Shown here: in pieces, positions 12,436 to 24,543 of the stretch
Position numbering within the stretch: position 1 is the first letter of the stretch
Layout of the letters: every line of letters begins with the position of its first letter
NCBI GenBank assembly: GCA_002914805.1
Contig: JXTB01000224.1
Span: forward strand, 437,093 to 501,092
Length of the DNA stretch: 64,000 bases
Reading direction: 5' to 3'
Source: Parasponia andersonii
Lineage: Eukaryota; Streptophyta; Magnoliopsida; Rosales; Cannabaceae
Notes under the pieces: generated by a model
Seen by the model: only the letters and a program-made list of their open reading frames with translations
Told to the model about the DNA's origin: nothing
The model's database searches: none
Translations under genes and position numbers: made by a program

Positions 12436-12982
12436 AATTTTGAAGGTTGATGAGCAGTAGTTTGTTAGATGCAACTAGTAGAAAACAATATGTGACAGGG
12501 TATCCACTTTGCTTGATTAAGTAAAAAGGTCTCTGAAGTTGATAGATGATACGACTCTATTCCTTTTTAAAAAGAAGCATAAAGGGGCGTCCTCTTTGTT
12601 TAAATTGAGATAGTTTGTTGGACTTGCCAGTTACTACGCTCTCCAGACTCCACACCAACCAAATAGTTGATAGTGGAAAACAGAAGTGACCAAAGAGGCT
12701 AATTATTAAGTCCCATTGCCTCAGACGTACAAGGAACCACGCATGCTTATTCTATTCTATTACCTTATCACAAAACGAGAAAGGAATCCACGTGGTCTAA
12801 TAGCAAATGGAACAACACCAAAAAAGATCAAAAAACCATATTGCCAATGGAATCCATTTACTATACAACTATATTCCTTCACACAGTTAATTAACAAGGC
12901 AAAGTTACAATCAAGTTCGTGCATTCATCAATTTCTACTTTCTGTAGAGTATTACATGAGAATAAAAGTGGGTTGAGATAGC
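12433..12982. other. spacer between ankyrin gene 2 and fibrillin gene
   Basis: It contains the promoter side of gene 2 and the 3' side of the fibrillin gene. AT-rich; no further coding signal seen. Confidence 0.45.
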
Positions 12983-15961
12983 TCAGGGTGCCAGCAGGGA
13001 GCTTCCTTCCTTTATTAGCACAAATACACTGCCTGCGTCTCCCCTTGAAATTCGAAGTTCACCATCAAGGTACGTGGTTAATAACCACGATTGAGCATTG
13101 TTGTTTGAGATCGGGATCTTGAGTGGTGGTTGGTTGGAGATGGTCTTCACAACAGACGAAGCAGTGTCTTGGACAGAGGTGATCAAGCCCTTGAAGGGTG
13201 TGAGATCAATTTTTTGTCCCAAAAATTCAACATTCTCTGGTACTACTATTGAGTCTGTGAGTTGTGGAGTTCCAATGATGCCTTCTTCAAACTTGATCTG
13301 AATGGAATAAAAAGAATGAAACTCATTCAGAACAGACTCAAAAGCTTTTAGACTCTCAATCTTCAGAAGAATCAGGAGCCTCTCTTTTCACATGAGCTTT
13401 AAGAGACAAAACCATCGAGATTAACTTATCATAATGGAGTTGTAACGGAAAACAAATTCAAAATTCACTGTTTGAGGCACTAGTGTTATAGAAGTTAACC
13501 AGAGGAACTTACTTATACCAAAACTAATCAATTACTACGTTAATGGTCTTGTAGCTGTAATTGGCTAATTAATGAGAACAACAGGTCTCGCTAGAAAACA
13601 AAACAAACCTGTACGCGTTTGGGACTTCGGACTTCAAATTTGGCATTCGTAGTAATGGAAGTTGTAGCCAATGGACCAGCAAACTGGACAGAGTTCTGGA
13701 CGGTGAAATTCTCCGAGTCAATTATTTGTGATATCTCCTCTACCTTTACTAATGGCAGTGTACCCCTTGACAACAATGTTAACAAACCTGGGAAAGTCGT
13801 ATACCTGTATCAACAGAAAAAGCCAAATAAATTGGGACATAATCCAGACAAGCAGATTAAAAAACTCTGAATTTGAATAGAAATCAAACTTGCCCTATAT
13901 CCTGATGGCTTCAAAGCAATTCAAAACAGAAACCATTTCCAAAAAAACAATGCCTTTCTATGATCACGTTGTAGGACAGATTGTCAATAAAGGATTGTTA
14001 ATTCATCAAGCAGGATACCTTCTTGTTTTCTTCCTTTTTTTTTTTTTTTTTTTTTCAATTTGACGAATCATAAGCATATATAATTCCCCATTGACACAAA
14101 CCTTACAAGAACTAAAAGTAGCAAGCTAATATACGAGTACCACTTGCTATTTTGGCATTTGACGAATCATAAGCATATATAATTCCCCATTGACACAAAC
14201 CTTACAAGAACTAAAAGTAGCAAGCTAATATACGAGTACCACTTGCTATTTTGGCACGTACTTTGCATTTCCAGGTGCTTGTTATGTTAGAAACAGTCAC
14301 TTCCAAAACCAGTTTTTACAGTCCACCAGCATCAAAGACATGTTGGGAATCTGACTAACTAGATTCGTCGTTCTCAGGATCTCACTTTAAAAAAATGTAA
14401 GAATAATATAGAAATAATAATAGGGAATAGAAACCAATTTCACAACACAAGAATTTAATTAGAAAATTCTCAAATCAGGAGAATAACCAGTGTCTCTTAG
14501 AAAAGAATTTCACTATATGAAAAGTTTCTACAATCACATAGATTTCTCTCTTTTTTACTCAATGACCCCAAAACACCTAAGCACTTTCTCACAAGTATTC
14601 TCTCACTCACACCTTACACTGCCACTCTTTGAAACTTCTCTTTTGACAAAGAAATTCTATTTTCTTTGAAAAGAGAAGTAAAGAGAAAGAAAAAGATTTA
14701 ATTAGAAGAGAGAACTTAAAATACTTTCAAATTTTGAGATTAAGAGAATGATGAATGAAATCTCTATTTATAGACTTTGAAATACTATCTTTTATTATTG
14801 TTATTACGGCTGTCATATTATTACGACTACTGATAACGGTCTTTCTCACTCACACTTTACACTGTTACTCTTTAAAATTTCTTTTCTGACATAGAAACTT
14901 TATTTTTTTTAAAGAAGAAATAAAAAAAGAAAAAGAAAAGCTTTATTTTGTTTAAAGAAAAAATAAAAAATAAATAAAAAATTTAATTAAAAGAGAAAAC
15001 TTAAAATACTTTCAAATTTTAAAGATGAACGATGAATAAGCTTTGAAACATACCTTTTACTATTTGAAACACTACATTTTACTATTATTATTACACGGTA
15101 CTTTTTAATTAGGACGATGGATAACTTTTTAACTATTGTTAGGACGACGGATAACGGTCTTTTTCACGATTGCTACGTAGGTTGTCCTTTTTACTTCTAT
15201 TCACACCCTTTTTACTTCTGTTCACAAATATATCAACAAGACAGATAACAGAGATTTCAATCAAAAAAATTATACCCTTTGGTGCAGGTTAAAGATCAGG
15301 CAATTATTCGTGAGAGCTTCCGTTACCAGAAAATTCAAAATTCAAGGCAACCAATAATCTTATGCTTACCTACTAAAAAGTTCAACTTTTCTCAAATTCA
15401 ACATACATAAATAAAAACCCAATTTCAAAATATTCTCTTCTCAAGACAAGACTTACTTAGTAAATGAAAGAGAAAAACTTACGCAAGAATCCATTTCCCG
15501 TTAAGGAGAGTCAAGGCCTCAGTCGGAGCCGGAGTCGGATTCAGTGCCTCCAACTGCGTAATGAGCTCAACAATCTCGGCCCTAGTCTCGCTCGAGGCTT
15601 TCAAGCCACGATCAGTCCCATAAAACGAATCGACCAAAGCTTTCTTCAGCTCCGCGGTTTCGGCCGGCTCAAGGGACTTCTCCTCCTCAGCCTCGGCCAC
15701 CGCCACCGCCGCGGCCGCCGCTGATCCCTCTCCAGAAACCGGCTCGTCCTTCTCGGGGCCCCACTCGTCGTCGTCCGCGACCCGGACCCGAAACACGGGT
15801 CTCGCCCGGCCGAATTCCCGGGTCGAAAGTCTGGGTCCCTCGCAAAACCTCGAAGGGACTCCAATCGAATTCGGAGGAAGCGAGGCCTTCGATTGGTGCC
15901 GCGGCGGTACCACAGAGCAAGTCTTGCATGGAAACTGGTTTAGCTGAGAGACGGACGCCAT
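12983..15961 (-). CDS. FBN1: plastid-lipid-associated protein / fibrillin 1 (PAP_fibrillin)
   Basis: Three exons: 15961-15483, 13804-13609 and 13297-12983; phases 2 and 0; 329 residues plus stop, intact. The N-terminus ([20 protein letters not shown]) is Ser/Arg-rich and acid-poor, a chloroplast transit peptide, followed by an Ala/Glu-rich variable segment. The PAP/fibrillin domain follows: [80 protein letters not shown] and the end [19 protein letters not shown]. These match the PAP1/CHRC group closely and the length is usual. The product is a structural lipoprotein coating plastoglobules and chromoplast fibrils; in model plants it is induced by ABA, light stress and wounding. The promoter has a TATA box and two CACGTG motifs. 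Intron 1 (1.68 kb) has taken in a tandem duplication and a solo LTR; intron 2 (13298-13608) is plain. Confidence 0.95.
14058..14255. repeat. perfect 99-bp tandem duplication in fibrillin intron 1
   Basis: Copies at 14058-14156 and 14157-14255 both run from ATTTGACGAATCATAAGCAT to CCACTTGCTATTTTGGC and look identical. A long T run (about 14034-14055) directly precedes the first copy. Identity implies a recent event. Confidence 0.92.
14341..15238 (-). mobile_element. solo LTR inside fibrillin intron 1, TSD AGACA
   Basis: The 898-bp element is flanked by a perfect 5-bp target duplication AGACA (14336-14340 and 15239-15243). In plus coordinates it begins TGTTGGGAAT and ends TATATCAACA. On the minus strand it contains CTATAAATAGAG (complement near 14762-14773), a good TATA box, so the LTR points the same way as the host gene. 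It holds an imperfect internal repeat (about 14585-14690 against 14840-14945: CTTTCTCACTCACAC-type, then ACTCTTTGAAA). No internal retroviral region or second LTR is present. Family uncertain, perhaps Copia. Confidence 0.85.
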
Positions 15962-16039
15962 GGTTAGGGTTCAGAGCAGAGAACTAGCTATGGCTTTCTG
16001 GAGTGTCAACTACCAGAAAAAAACGGTGACTGGACAGCA

Positions 16040-16046
16040 TTTTATA
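16040..16046 (-). promoter_or_regulatory. TATA box of the fibrillin gene
   Basis: On the coding strand CTATAAAATGC lies about 80 bp upstream of the ATG at 15961, leaving room for a short 5' UTR. Confidence 0.65.
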
Positions 16047-16191
16047 GTTTGGAGGGAGAAGAGAAGTCGTCTTGGGCCTTTGAAAAGACGATTTTGTCCC
16101 TATGGTTTGAGAATTTGTGTTGTGATTGTGAGGGCAGAGTTGGGTATGGATTGGGAATGGGATATTCGTTCATTGACGCGGGTAAGCAAAT

Positions 16192-16235
16192 CACGTGGAG
16201 TGGTGCATAGATAATAGTCCTGGTTTTGACACGTG
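16192..16235 (-). promoter_or_regulatory. two CACGTG (G-box/ABRE-like) motifs upstream of the fibrillin gene
   Basis: CACGTG occurs at 16192-16197 and 16230-16235, 231-275 bp upstream of the start codon. The second sits in GACACGTGGACGG. Such motifs bind bZIP and bHLH factors. That fits the ABA/light induction known for fibrillin 1, though binding here is inferred. Confidence 0.55.
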
Positions 16236-16240
16236 GACGG

Positions 16241-17126
16241 AGTCTAGTCTAATAGCTCAATAAGAACAACTGGAAATAGTAGTAGGAAAGAAGCCAAGAA
16301 CAGGAAGTGGTGGGAAGAAAGAAATTTTGTAATTTCCACCCAAAAAAAAAAAAAAAAAAAAAAGGAGTTTTATGTGACAAATGTGTGATTATGCAATTTT
16401 ACGTGGCCAGCTCTAGAATCTTCTTGGATTGGTCCTGTTTATTTGTCTTATTGCTATTGGTTAGGACTCGGGAGTTGAGGGTTTCCATTTGTTGCACAAA
16501 ATATCTCAACGCTTATTGACAAATGGAAATGGTTTTCAAGTCAGATTTTGCGTACTTGTGGCTATTTCAGTGAATTAAAATTTTGTGTCACATTTTTCAA
16601 TTTTATAATTTGGTTATTTTCATTTCATTCGAATTTGTTAGATAGAATGTGGCGATATTAAACTGGTTGTATAAATAAAAAAAAAAAAAATTGGCTCTAT
16701 GAATATATCCGATGTGCCATCAACTTTTTTTTTAACTTTATTTTTTAATTTAAGGTCAATTCAATTAATAAAATATGTTATCCAATTAATGTGTAATTAC
16801 CAGAGTTGAACCAGAGATTGGATTCGATGATCCAAAATTTTAATTAATAGAGCTTTTTATCTACCATTACGAACTCAGAATTCGGTTCAGAAAAGAACAA
16901 GACAAATAGGCTTTCTAGATTATACCAGACAGATTTGACACTGTTATGTTTTTGCTTTATGTTTTACATTGGTTATATGCAATGTTATTTTCAATCTAGA
17001 CACTTTGAAAGTGCTGTTTGTCAAAACGACATAAAAATCTTGTCATATACTTTTCGGTTTTGCTCTAGTTTTTTTCCTTCGTAATATTAAATTATATTAG
17101 ATATCATATATATGTATACATAAGTA

Positions 17127-17179
<53 letters not shown>

Positions 17180-17539
17180 CTTTTCAAGTTTTATGTGGTC
17201 TGCGAGTTCAGTTGGTGTGTAATTTGTCATGGCTCGAAAAGGGGAAAAAAAGATTAATTTACTCTTCACAGAAAATGAACACAAAATATTGAGGTCGAAA
17301 TTCAATCCCCTAACAATTTGTAAAAATAAACAAATTAAAAAAAAAAAAATCCCCTAACCAAATTAAGGGCCGGATTACGCAAGTTCTTGATTTGGATTTT
17401 GGTCTCAGATTGGCATGGACCTTGCACTCTATTCGGCAACAAGGCACTCTATTCGGTAAGAAGGCCGAGATGTCTGAAGCATGGGCCAGAAGCCTCTTGA
17501 GAATGGGAGGTATCATGGGAAAGGTTCATAAATACTCTT
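16241..17539. other. intergenic, upstream of fibrillin gene
   Basis: AT-rich. It contains an A run (about 16340-16362) and a long TA microsatellite (17129-17177). A weak tRNA-like B box on the minus strand near 16804-16816 is not enough for a call. No gene recognised. Confidence 0.45.
17129..17177. repeat. TA microsatellite
   Basis: About 24 uninterrupted TA units. Confidence 0.95.
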
Positions 17540-17544
17540 TTCTT

Positions 17545-17935
17545 AAGACTATTTACATATCCGATTTTGTTTTTATTTGAAAATACCATTTTATAAATGT
17601 TTTGAGAAGTATATCACAACAATTTTATACATGAAATATATATCATGGTTAAAATTTTTACCTTAAAATCGATATACATTTAGTGGTAGTTTACACATAA
17701 AATGTATATCATATTTTATATTTCATGAATAAACTATATGTCTAAAAATTGATGTACATTTCAAAATGTATACCACATATATAATTTTACATTATAAATT
17801 TATATTACACATATTGTAACAAAGTATATATATATACTTAAATAGTTGATATTAGTTAAATAAAATTTTAAAAAATGGTATTTATGAAATATAAGAAAAA
17901 ACAGATACATAGTATAAACTTCTCAAGAATATTCC
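17545..17935. mobile_element. fold-back element (MITE-like)
   Basis: The two ends are inverted copies of each other. Left: CTTAAGACTATTTACATATC, then an AATACCATTTTATAAA block. Right, read as complement: CTTGAGAAGTTTATACTATG, then AAATACCATTTTTTAAAA. About 390 bp overall, AT-rich centre, no ORF. Target duplication not resolved, so the superfamily is unknown. Confidence 0.5.
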
Positions 17936-18489
17936 AAGCGCCAATCTCAAGCAAACACAACTAGGGCCATATGTGAGTATTTGTTGGATTATGTTGCTTT
18001 TAGGACTTTTTAACCCAACTCGTGTGCCTCGGTTTGGCAGGTGGCTTTTTAGCCAAATTCCCGGATTTTGGATCAGACCGAATTTTAAAAAGAGGAAATT
18101 TGATTTTTTATGGTATTTTTCTAAAAACAATTAAAAAAATCCAGGAATTTGAAATTGTTTTGAAAAATTCCAGATTTAATTATAAAAATATCAGTTTTAA
18201 AACAATTTAAAAAAAAATACCATTTTAATTAATTGATGAGATACTCAAAGTAGGCAGTCGAGTTACCTTAGGTAACTTGAACAGTTACTTCAAATAATTG
18301 AAATTTTTACTTTAAGTAACCTAATTGTTTATCTTGAGCACAATTAAAAAATATAAATTTTGAAAAAATAATATTTTTCTAAATAGTTTTTAAAAATTTA
18401 ATCTTTCTAATAATATTTTTAAAAGTAATATTCTTCTAAATAAATCCGGGATTTTTCAATATTTATACTTGGGCCTGGATTTTTCTAAG

Positions 18490-19035
18490 AAGCCCTTTTA
18501 AAGATTGTTTAAAAAATGAAAGTTTTTCATATTTAGTATATCAAAATAAATTGATTTATTTATTGAAAATTGATTCATTTATTATAAAAAAATTAATTTA
18601 CTCCATAAAGAATAGATCAACTAAAACACAGTCATTTGTCAAAATAAAATTATAAAACAGTCATTTATTAAATAGATGTAAAAAACGGTCATTTTCAAAT
18701 TGATCAGGAAAAAAAGGCCAATTCTTATATATACTCTTTGCAAAATGGTTGTTTTTCAGACACTCTTAAAAAATGATCGAATTTTTAAAATTATTTAAAA
18801 ATAGTAATTTTTCATATTTAGTCTATCAAAATGTATTGATTTATTTTTTTAAAAAATGAGTTACTTTTCAAGAGATTGATTTACTTTATAAAAAAATAAA
18901 TCAACTAAAAATCGGTCATTTATCAAATAAAATTATAAAAGTTATCTATTAAATGTGTGAAAAAACAGAAATTTTTTAAATTGATCTTTTAAAAAGACCA
19001 TTTCTCGTAAATACTCTTTGGCAAAATCATAGGTC
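18490..19035. repeat. diverged ~300-bp tandem duplication
   Basis: Copy 1 (about 18490-18745) and copy 2 (about 18790-19035) share the same order of blocks: TTTTTCATATTTAGT, ATCAAAAT, ATTGATTTA, AGATCAACTAAAA-like, GTCATTT, TACTCTTTG and GCAAAAT. The rest is AT-rich and unremarkable. Confidence 0.6.
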
Positions 19036-19529
19036 TCTTGGTTAACGATTGAATTTTACAGTCCTTTTTAAGTAAATGTCAGGTTTTTAAATTCTTGATC
19101 AAAATAGCTGAGTATGAGTTCCAATATATGTATATCAAATTCACTATATAATATATCTCAGTATAAAACTTTTTTATATTTTTATAAAAACAGATATATT
19201 GATATATTTAATACAACAGAATAATATTAAAAATACGGACGTTTATTAAAAAAAGAATGGTAGAAAAGGGTCATTTCTTTTAATCACTCCGAATAAGCCA
19301 ATAAGGATAAACCAACAATGTTAGAGAAACTCAATATAATCCAAACTTCATTTGGTTTGTTATAGTTGTGACCCGTGAGTTTTTATTTATTTTTTATTTT
19401 TGTTTTTTTTCTTGTTTATTTTAGTTTCAAGTTTCTAAAAATTAGGTTTCTGAATCTTAATTTAAATATGAAACATAGATCATTTTGGTTTTAGCAAATT
19501 TAAACCTTAGAAATCTTCTGTTTTGACGA

Positions 19530-19660
19530 AGCAAATTAGCTCAAATGGTAAGAGTACGCACTACTTAGGATCTCGGTTTCAAATCACAATAGAAGTAAGC
19601 GTGAAAACCTATTATCCCTAATAGGTGGGGTGAAGATTAGGTAGTAGTAGTAGATATATT
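19530..19660 (+). mobile_element. tRNA-derived SINE-like copy
   Basis: A pol III A box (TTAGCTCAAATGGTAAGAG, 19536-19554) is followed 20 bp later by a B box (GGTTTCAAATCAC, 19575-19587), then a short body ending in a T-rich run. Too degraded to be a working tRNA gene; the spacing suits a plant SINE. Confidence 0.5.
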
Positions 19661-19944
19661 TTTTTTAATTTGTAATAAGTGCAGGTCAAAAGTTAAGTCC
19701 TATTTAAAAAAAATATTTGAAAAAAAGTTTACAAAATTTATGCTGATATAAATTACAACAAATATAAACTAGACTTGCATTTTGACCCTTTATTTAGTTT
19801 TTACTATATATTTTAGCTATTATCAACGTTTATTTTTAGATTTGAAAATTATAATAAATTTTATACCTTTTTTGAATCTAGCACTAAATTTGACCATTAG
19901 GTTTCCCAAAATACCATTTTAAACTTTAAAGATATATACATATA

Positions 19945-20565
19945 TAATTTAGAACAAAATATCTTACGACCCTCCACTTTTGTTGAAAGTTGTCATTTAC
20001 CCCTTATATTTAAAGCATAAATGCCCCTATTTTATGCTGTCACTTTACTCTCTCTTTTTTTCCCCCTCAAATGCGGTGCTAATTAGCCCCAATTGGTAGA
20101 CAATGTGAGAGATATATAAATCTTTTCACTAAGTGTCAAATACCGAGAGGAACTAGATACAAAGAAAAAAATGGATCAAAAAACTTCCATATTTTATCAT
20201 ATTTGCATAGACCCTAAAAATTAGGACAAGTTTTACAATGAAATCAAAATGACAGAGACTAAATTTTGGAGACGTTTATCAATTACATACCTACGAAATG
20301 TCGTTAATCCAACAAAACTCTCTTAACCCAGAGTTTTTCTAACGCAATCATATTTTCACGCAGATAACGTACATAGATTTGAACTGTAGTATGCCAAGTG
20401 GGGCAAACTGACATAATATTAAAATTTTAAAAAAATATTGGGTCAAAGCAATACCAAATTTGTAAAATAATAATAAAAAAAAGTGCGTGGGCAAAGTTTC
20501 AAATGCGAGGGGTAAAAGACAATTCTCAACAAAATAGAGGGTTATAGGGTCTATTTTACCCTTGA
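19945..20565. mobile_element. fold-back element with ~75-100 bp terminal inverted repeats
   Basis: The left end (CTTACGACCCTCCACTTTTG, then GTTGTCATTTACCCCTTATA) is matched by the complement of the right end (ACCCTATAACCCTCTATTTT, then AATTGTCTTTTACCCCTCGC). About 620 bp, no ORF. Probably a Mutator-type MITE; no clear target duplication seen. Confidence 0.55.
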
Positions 20566-20569
20566 ATTT

Positions 20570-21745
20570 AAAATAAATTAAATTATGAATATTAAATTAA
20601 AATTAAAAATCACAAAAACCTATAATTGTATAAATATTTATTAATTTAAAATAATTTTTAAATTTTAGTTATTTTTTAAATATATATAATTAAAGTTTAA
20701 AAGGGTAGTTTGGCAAACTCTATGATTTAACCTAATGTTAGACTTGAAAAAGATATAAATTTGCTACAAGTTTTAAGCCAAAAAATTAATAGGAAAACTA
20801 GACATTATACGATACTCTTAGAAAAAAAAAGTGAAAAATATGGTGATTAGTGCTTTTTTAAGGTGTGCTACGGTTTTTATTAGAAAATACTGTTGTTTTT
20901 CAATATTTAGAAAAATGTCATTTTTTTAAAATAGTACCCAGTAATTAGTTTTCAAAAACTGATAACTAGCAACTAAATATATTTAGAACTAGTATATAAC
21001 TGGTAATCAGTAACCAATAACCAATAACCACTTTTCAGAAACTGGTAATCAATAACTATTTTAAAAATAATATTCTTTAAAAAAAATTAAGTAATATTTT
21101 TCTAATAAAAATCGTACAAAAATTTGAAAAAAAAGCCTTATTTTCCGTATTTTTGTAAGTGTTTTGGGTCTTTATAAGTAAAAGTATTAGAAACCCAAAT
21201 TAATATTGATATTCTTAAACTAATATAATAAACTAACAAGGGAATTTCTTAGTTTTAAATAACTTATGGAGAATATTTTCACTTTTTATTCCACTTTTAA
21301 AATAAATAATAATAATAATAAATAAAAATTTTACCAACAATAAATGTGCATATATCATTTTTCTTTTAAATATAGTAAACTCTTTGGATGAGATTACATG
21401 CATGCCTAGCTACATGAGTTGAGAAGTCATACATCAGTTTGGAGTAACTATAACCTTTATTTTCAAAGGAAAATTTTCAGCTTTTTTTTTTTTGGATAAC
21501 TAGGATTGGAGGTTTTGAATTTAATACTTCAATATTAGAGGTAGGTACTAAAAGGTTTATAGAAAAATGACTGAATTTTAGGAACAATTTAAGTAAATGT
21601 CTATTTTTTAAATATTATAGTAAAATGTATAGTATATATGTTTATATATCGAGTATAAAATATATATACCAAATCTAAAAGTTTATATACATAGTACATT
21701 TCAGTATATTAACTGAAATTGATAAGTATACTAATCTACCAAGAG

Positions 21746-21780
<35 letters not shown>

Positions 21781-21842
21781 ACATTTAGTTATATAATTTT
21801 AAAAGTAGACATCTGCTTAATAAAATTAAAAATATTAGTCAT
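20570..21842. other. intergenic AT-rich sequence
   Basis: Low-complexity AT-rich sequence with a TA microsatellite at about 21749-21778. Repeated ACTGGTAATCAGTAACCAAT-type motifs lie near 20930-21060. No gene recognised. Confidence 0.4.
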
Positions 21843-22590
21843 TATTGGAGCGGTTTTCACCAACTTTCCACGTGTCCTTATTACTTGGAACAAAAGGTGG
21901 CGATCACCTATAAGACTCTCCGATGCTTAAGTTAGCAAGAATAAAGCTGAGAAACTTAGCTAAGAAAAATAGTTATATCTATATGCTTTTATCAAAAAAT
22001 AATATGCGATACCTATAGTAATCCCATTTGAGTTGACAAGACTTATCTTTTGAGAAAAAAATTCTAGTGGCCCCCAATTCTAAGAAAAAATTTACCTTTT
22101 TCCATCATCGTCCAATCTGGAAATCATTGACTATGGACATGGTAATCCCATTTGAGTTGACAAGACTTATCTTTTAGGATTTCCTCCTATACTTTTGTAG
22201 AAGAGATAAGATCGTGGATGTCCGCTGCTCTACCAAAACAGTTCACCTAACATATGAAGGCAGCTATAACATCGTGTTAAATACTTTGTTTGAGCTCAAG
22301 GCTCAGTACAATTTGAAACGATAGCTCGATGGAAGACCCTCAGGGCTCTTGATCATCCAGACCTCGAATAAGGTCTGGGATTAGCTGAGGCTAGAAAAAC
22401 CCTAACTCGAAAACAAGGACAACTCTTATTTATATGGGTCAGTGAGACTGTACCTTATCATGTGAGAGTCATGTGATATTTAAATAGAGTTCTCGGGGCA
22501 CACTGAGTTTGCCACTTGTCGCCATTCAGTCAGCTGTCTTTTAATCCACATGACACAAATCGAGAAAATGGGTCCTATAGCTACCCCCAT
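21843..22590 (-). repeat. left LTR of the outer Ty3-type element
   Basis: It pairs with 38571-39060. It includes a short internal duplication (TTTGAGTTGACAAGACTTAT at about 22028 and again at about 22148). The right limit is inferred from the purine-rich run just beyond it. Confidence 0.6.
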
Positions 22591-23064
22591 TCCTCCCTTT
22601 GATGGATTTTCGATTATCAACTTGGAGAAGGAGGGGGGGATCATGTCTCTGGCCCATTAATAGGAGGGAAAATCGTGACTTAGACTCATCACCATTTTTC
22701 AGTTACCAATGTCAACGCATGTCTCCTTGTACTATAAATTTTCAAATTTTTAAACTTTTAACTTTTTCAAATTTCCCCTAAACTATCTTTCCAAAGAAAT
22801 GACCCTTTGATTCTCTTGCTATAAAAATCTTACTTGCCCCTATTTTTCACTTTACCAAAATTTGCAAGAATACAAGTTCTCTTTCTCAAACCTTCCTATG
22901 CCCCTAAATTCTAGGGGTTCAAAAATCTCCGTCCCCTTAAAATTACCCTAGCCTCTTTCTTGTGCCTATAGTAATGACCCCGAATTAAAGCTAGAAACTC
23001 TGCTCCGTTCTAGATTCTGAGGCGGATTCTGTGAGAAGTAACTCTGCTTTTCTGGCAGGATTAT
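22591..23064. other. internal 3' region of the outer element, left of the inner insertion
   Basis: It lies between the outer left LTR and the inner element. No coding similarity was recognised; it is assigned by position only. Confidence 0.45.
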
Positions 23065-24543
23065 ATTTACAGATTTTATAATTGCTATGCAAGTGCACGT
23101 GCCGAATAAGTAATATAGTAGTGAGTTAAGTATCATCTTCACAGTGATTGATTACCAAATTTATTTGTAAAAACATAATGTCAGACAAGCTAGTTTAAGG
23201 ACTGAGAAATAAAATTTGTAATGAAATAATAGAAACTAACGGATGAAAATAGAAATATAATTCTAAGTAGAAAACAATATGATTTGGTCAAGTGGCTGTA
23301 AATCAGTGGTGGGATTAAGCTGAGATTATTGAATCCTCCTTGGTTACAAATCTGTGTACAAATGCTGTAGTAATGCTTATGGCAAAATTTACTCCAGTAA
23401 CTAAAAATTCAATTTGCACATAATAATATTTTGAATTTATTATGTCTAAAGTTCTTCAAACCAGATTTAACATATTCCTATGCTACACCAGTTTTAAAAA
23501 TGCCATTTATAGCATCGATTTTTATGGGTTATGCACAACAAAAATATATTCCTATACCATTACTAATTCAAAGGTCTACTAAGGAGATGATTGAAACATG
23601 CATCATTCGAGCTAGATCTAACTAAGATTAACCTTTCCAGAATTAATCTTAATTTATTTATTCTAAATATTGGTGGCCAAGCAATAAAAATAATTAACAA
23701 TCAAGTTCTCTTGAATGAACAAAAAGAAATTACTATAAATATTAAAACAACATTTAATCAGTCATTATAACCTTAGATTTATCATAATCCTAGCTAAGAA
23801 AAACTTAGCTCATATTCTGAGGCTTAAAAATTAGCAGCCCAAAGTATTCCATCGAATATAGAAAATCTAAGAAAAGAAAAAAAAAATGAAATACAAAGAA
23901 GATTGGAAGAAGTAAATAAAGTTCTAGTTGGATGATAGTGATTTTAGCTCCCTATTGTTGCTGCTAGTACTCCTTCTTTTTCATCCTTTCTTCTTTGTAC
24001 TATTCTCTCTTTTTTTCCTTTTTTTTTTTGTATTCCTCCTTTAGCTCAGCCGCTACTCTCTCTTCTTTCTTACAGTACATATTTTTCCTTTTATATTTGA
24101 GTGGGTGAGATACCCTAGTACACATGTCAACCAATTGAAGGAGTGAAGACCACTTTAGCTTCAGCTTCCTTTAGTTGGCATTTAATATTAGTTGTCTTAA
24201 ATAACTATGCATAAAAGATGCCAGTTGGAAAGAGAATCCGTTACTCAGTATTGCTCTAGCATGCTGTTGCAGCAAAGTTGATTCCAACTTTGACTTAAGT
24301 TCAACTTTTCTTCCAAGATGTTGCCATTTAAATTCTGTAAAACTTAAATCCATATTTCAACAATTCTACTAAAAATAGAATAAAATATAATAGATATTGT
24401 CTTAATTAGATTGTAAGCACCAGAAACAATAAAGACAAAGATAAAGTAAAGAAAAGCACAAAAACTAGACAATTTATTCTCTTAAAACAACTATCTTAAG
24501 ACTAAAAAATATACTAAATAACTCTATTTTTATAGAGTTATCA
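23065..24543 (-). repeat. 3' LTR of the inner Ty3 element (left copy)
   Basis: 1479 bp, aligned end to end with 32960-34414. The adjacent purine-rich stretch at 24544-24556 (complement AAGTTTGGAGGTA) fits a polypurine tract. Confidence 0.85.

Noticed and set aside
15464-15724. Plus-strand and other minus-strand ORFs over fibrillin exon 1
   Set aside because: They are shadows of a GC-rich coding exon; the fibrillin frame has strong family similarity and correct splice sites.
16340-16362. A run as a sign of a processed retrocopy
   Set aside because: No gene-like sequence precedes it on either strand.
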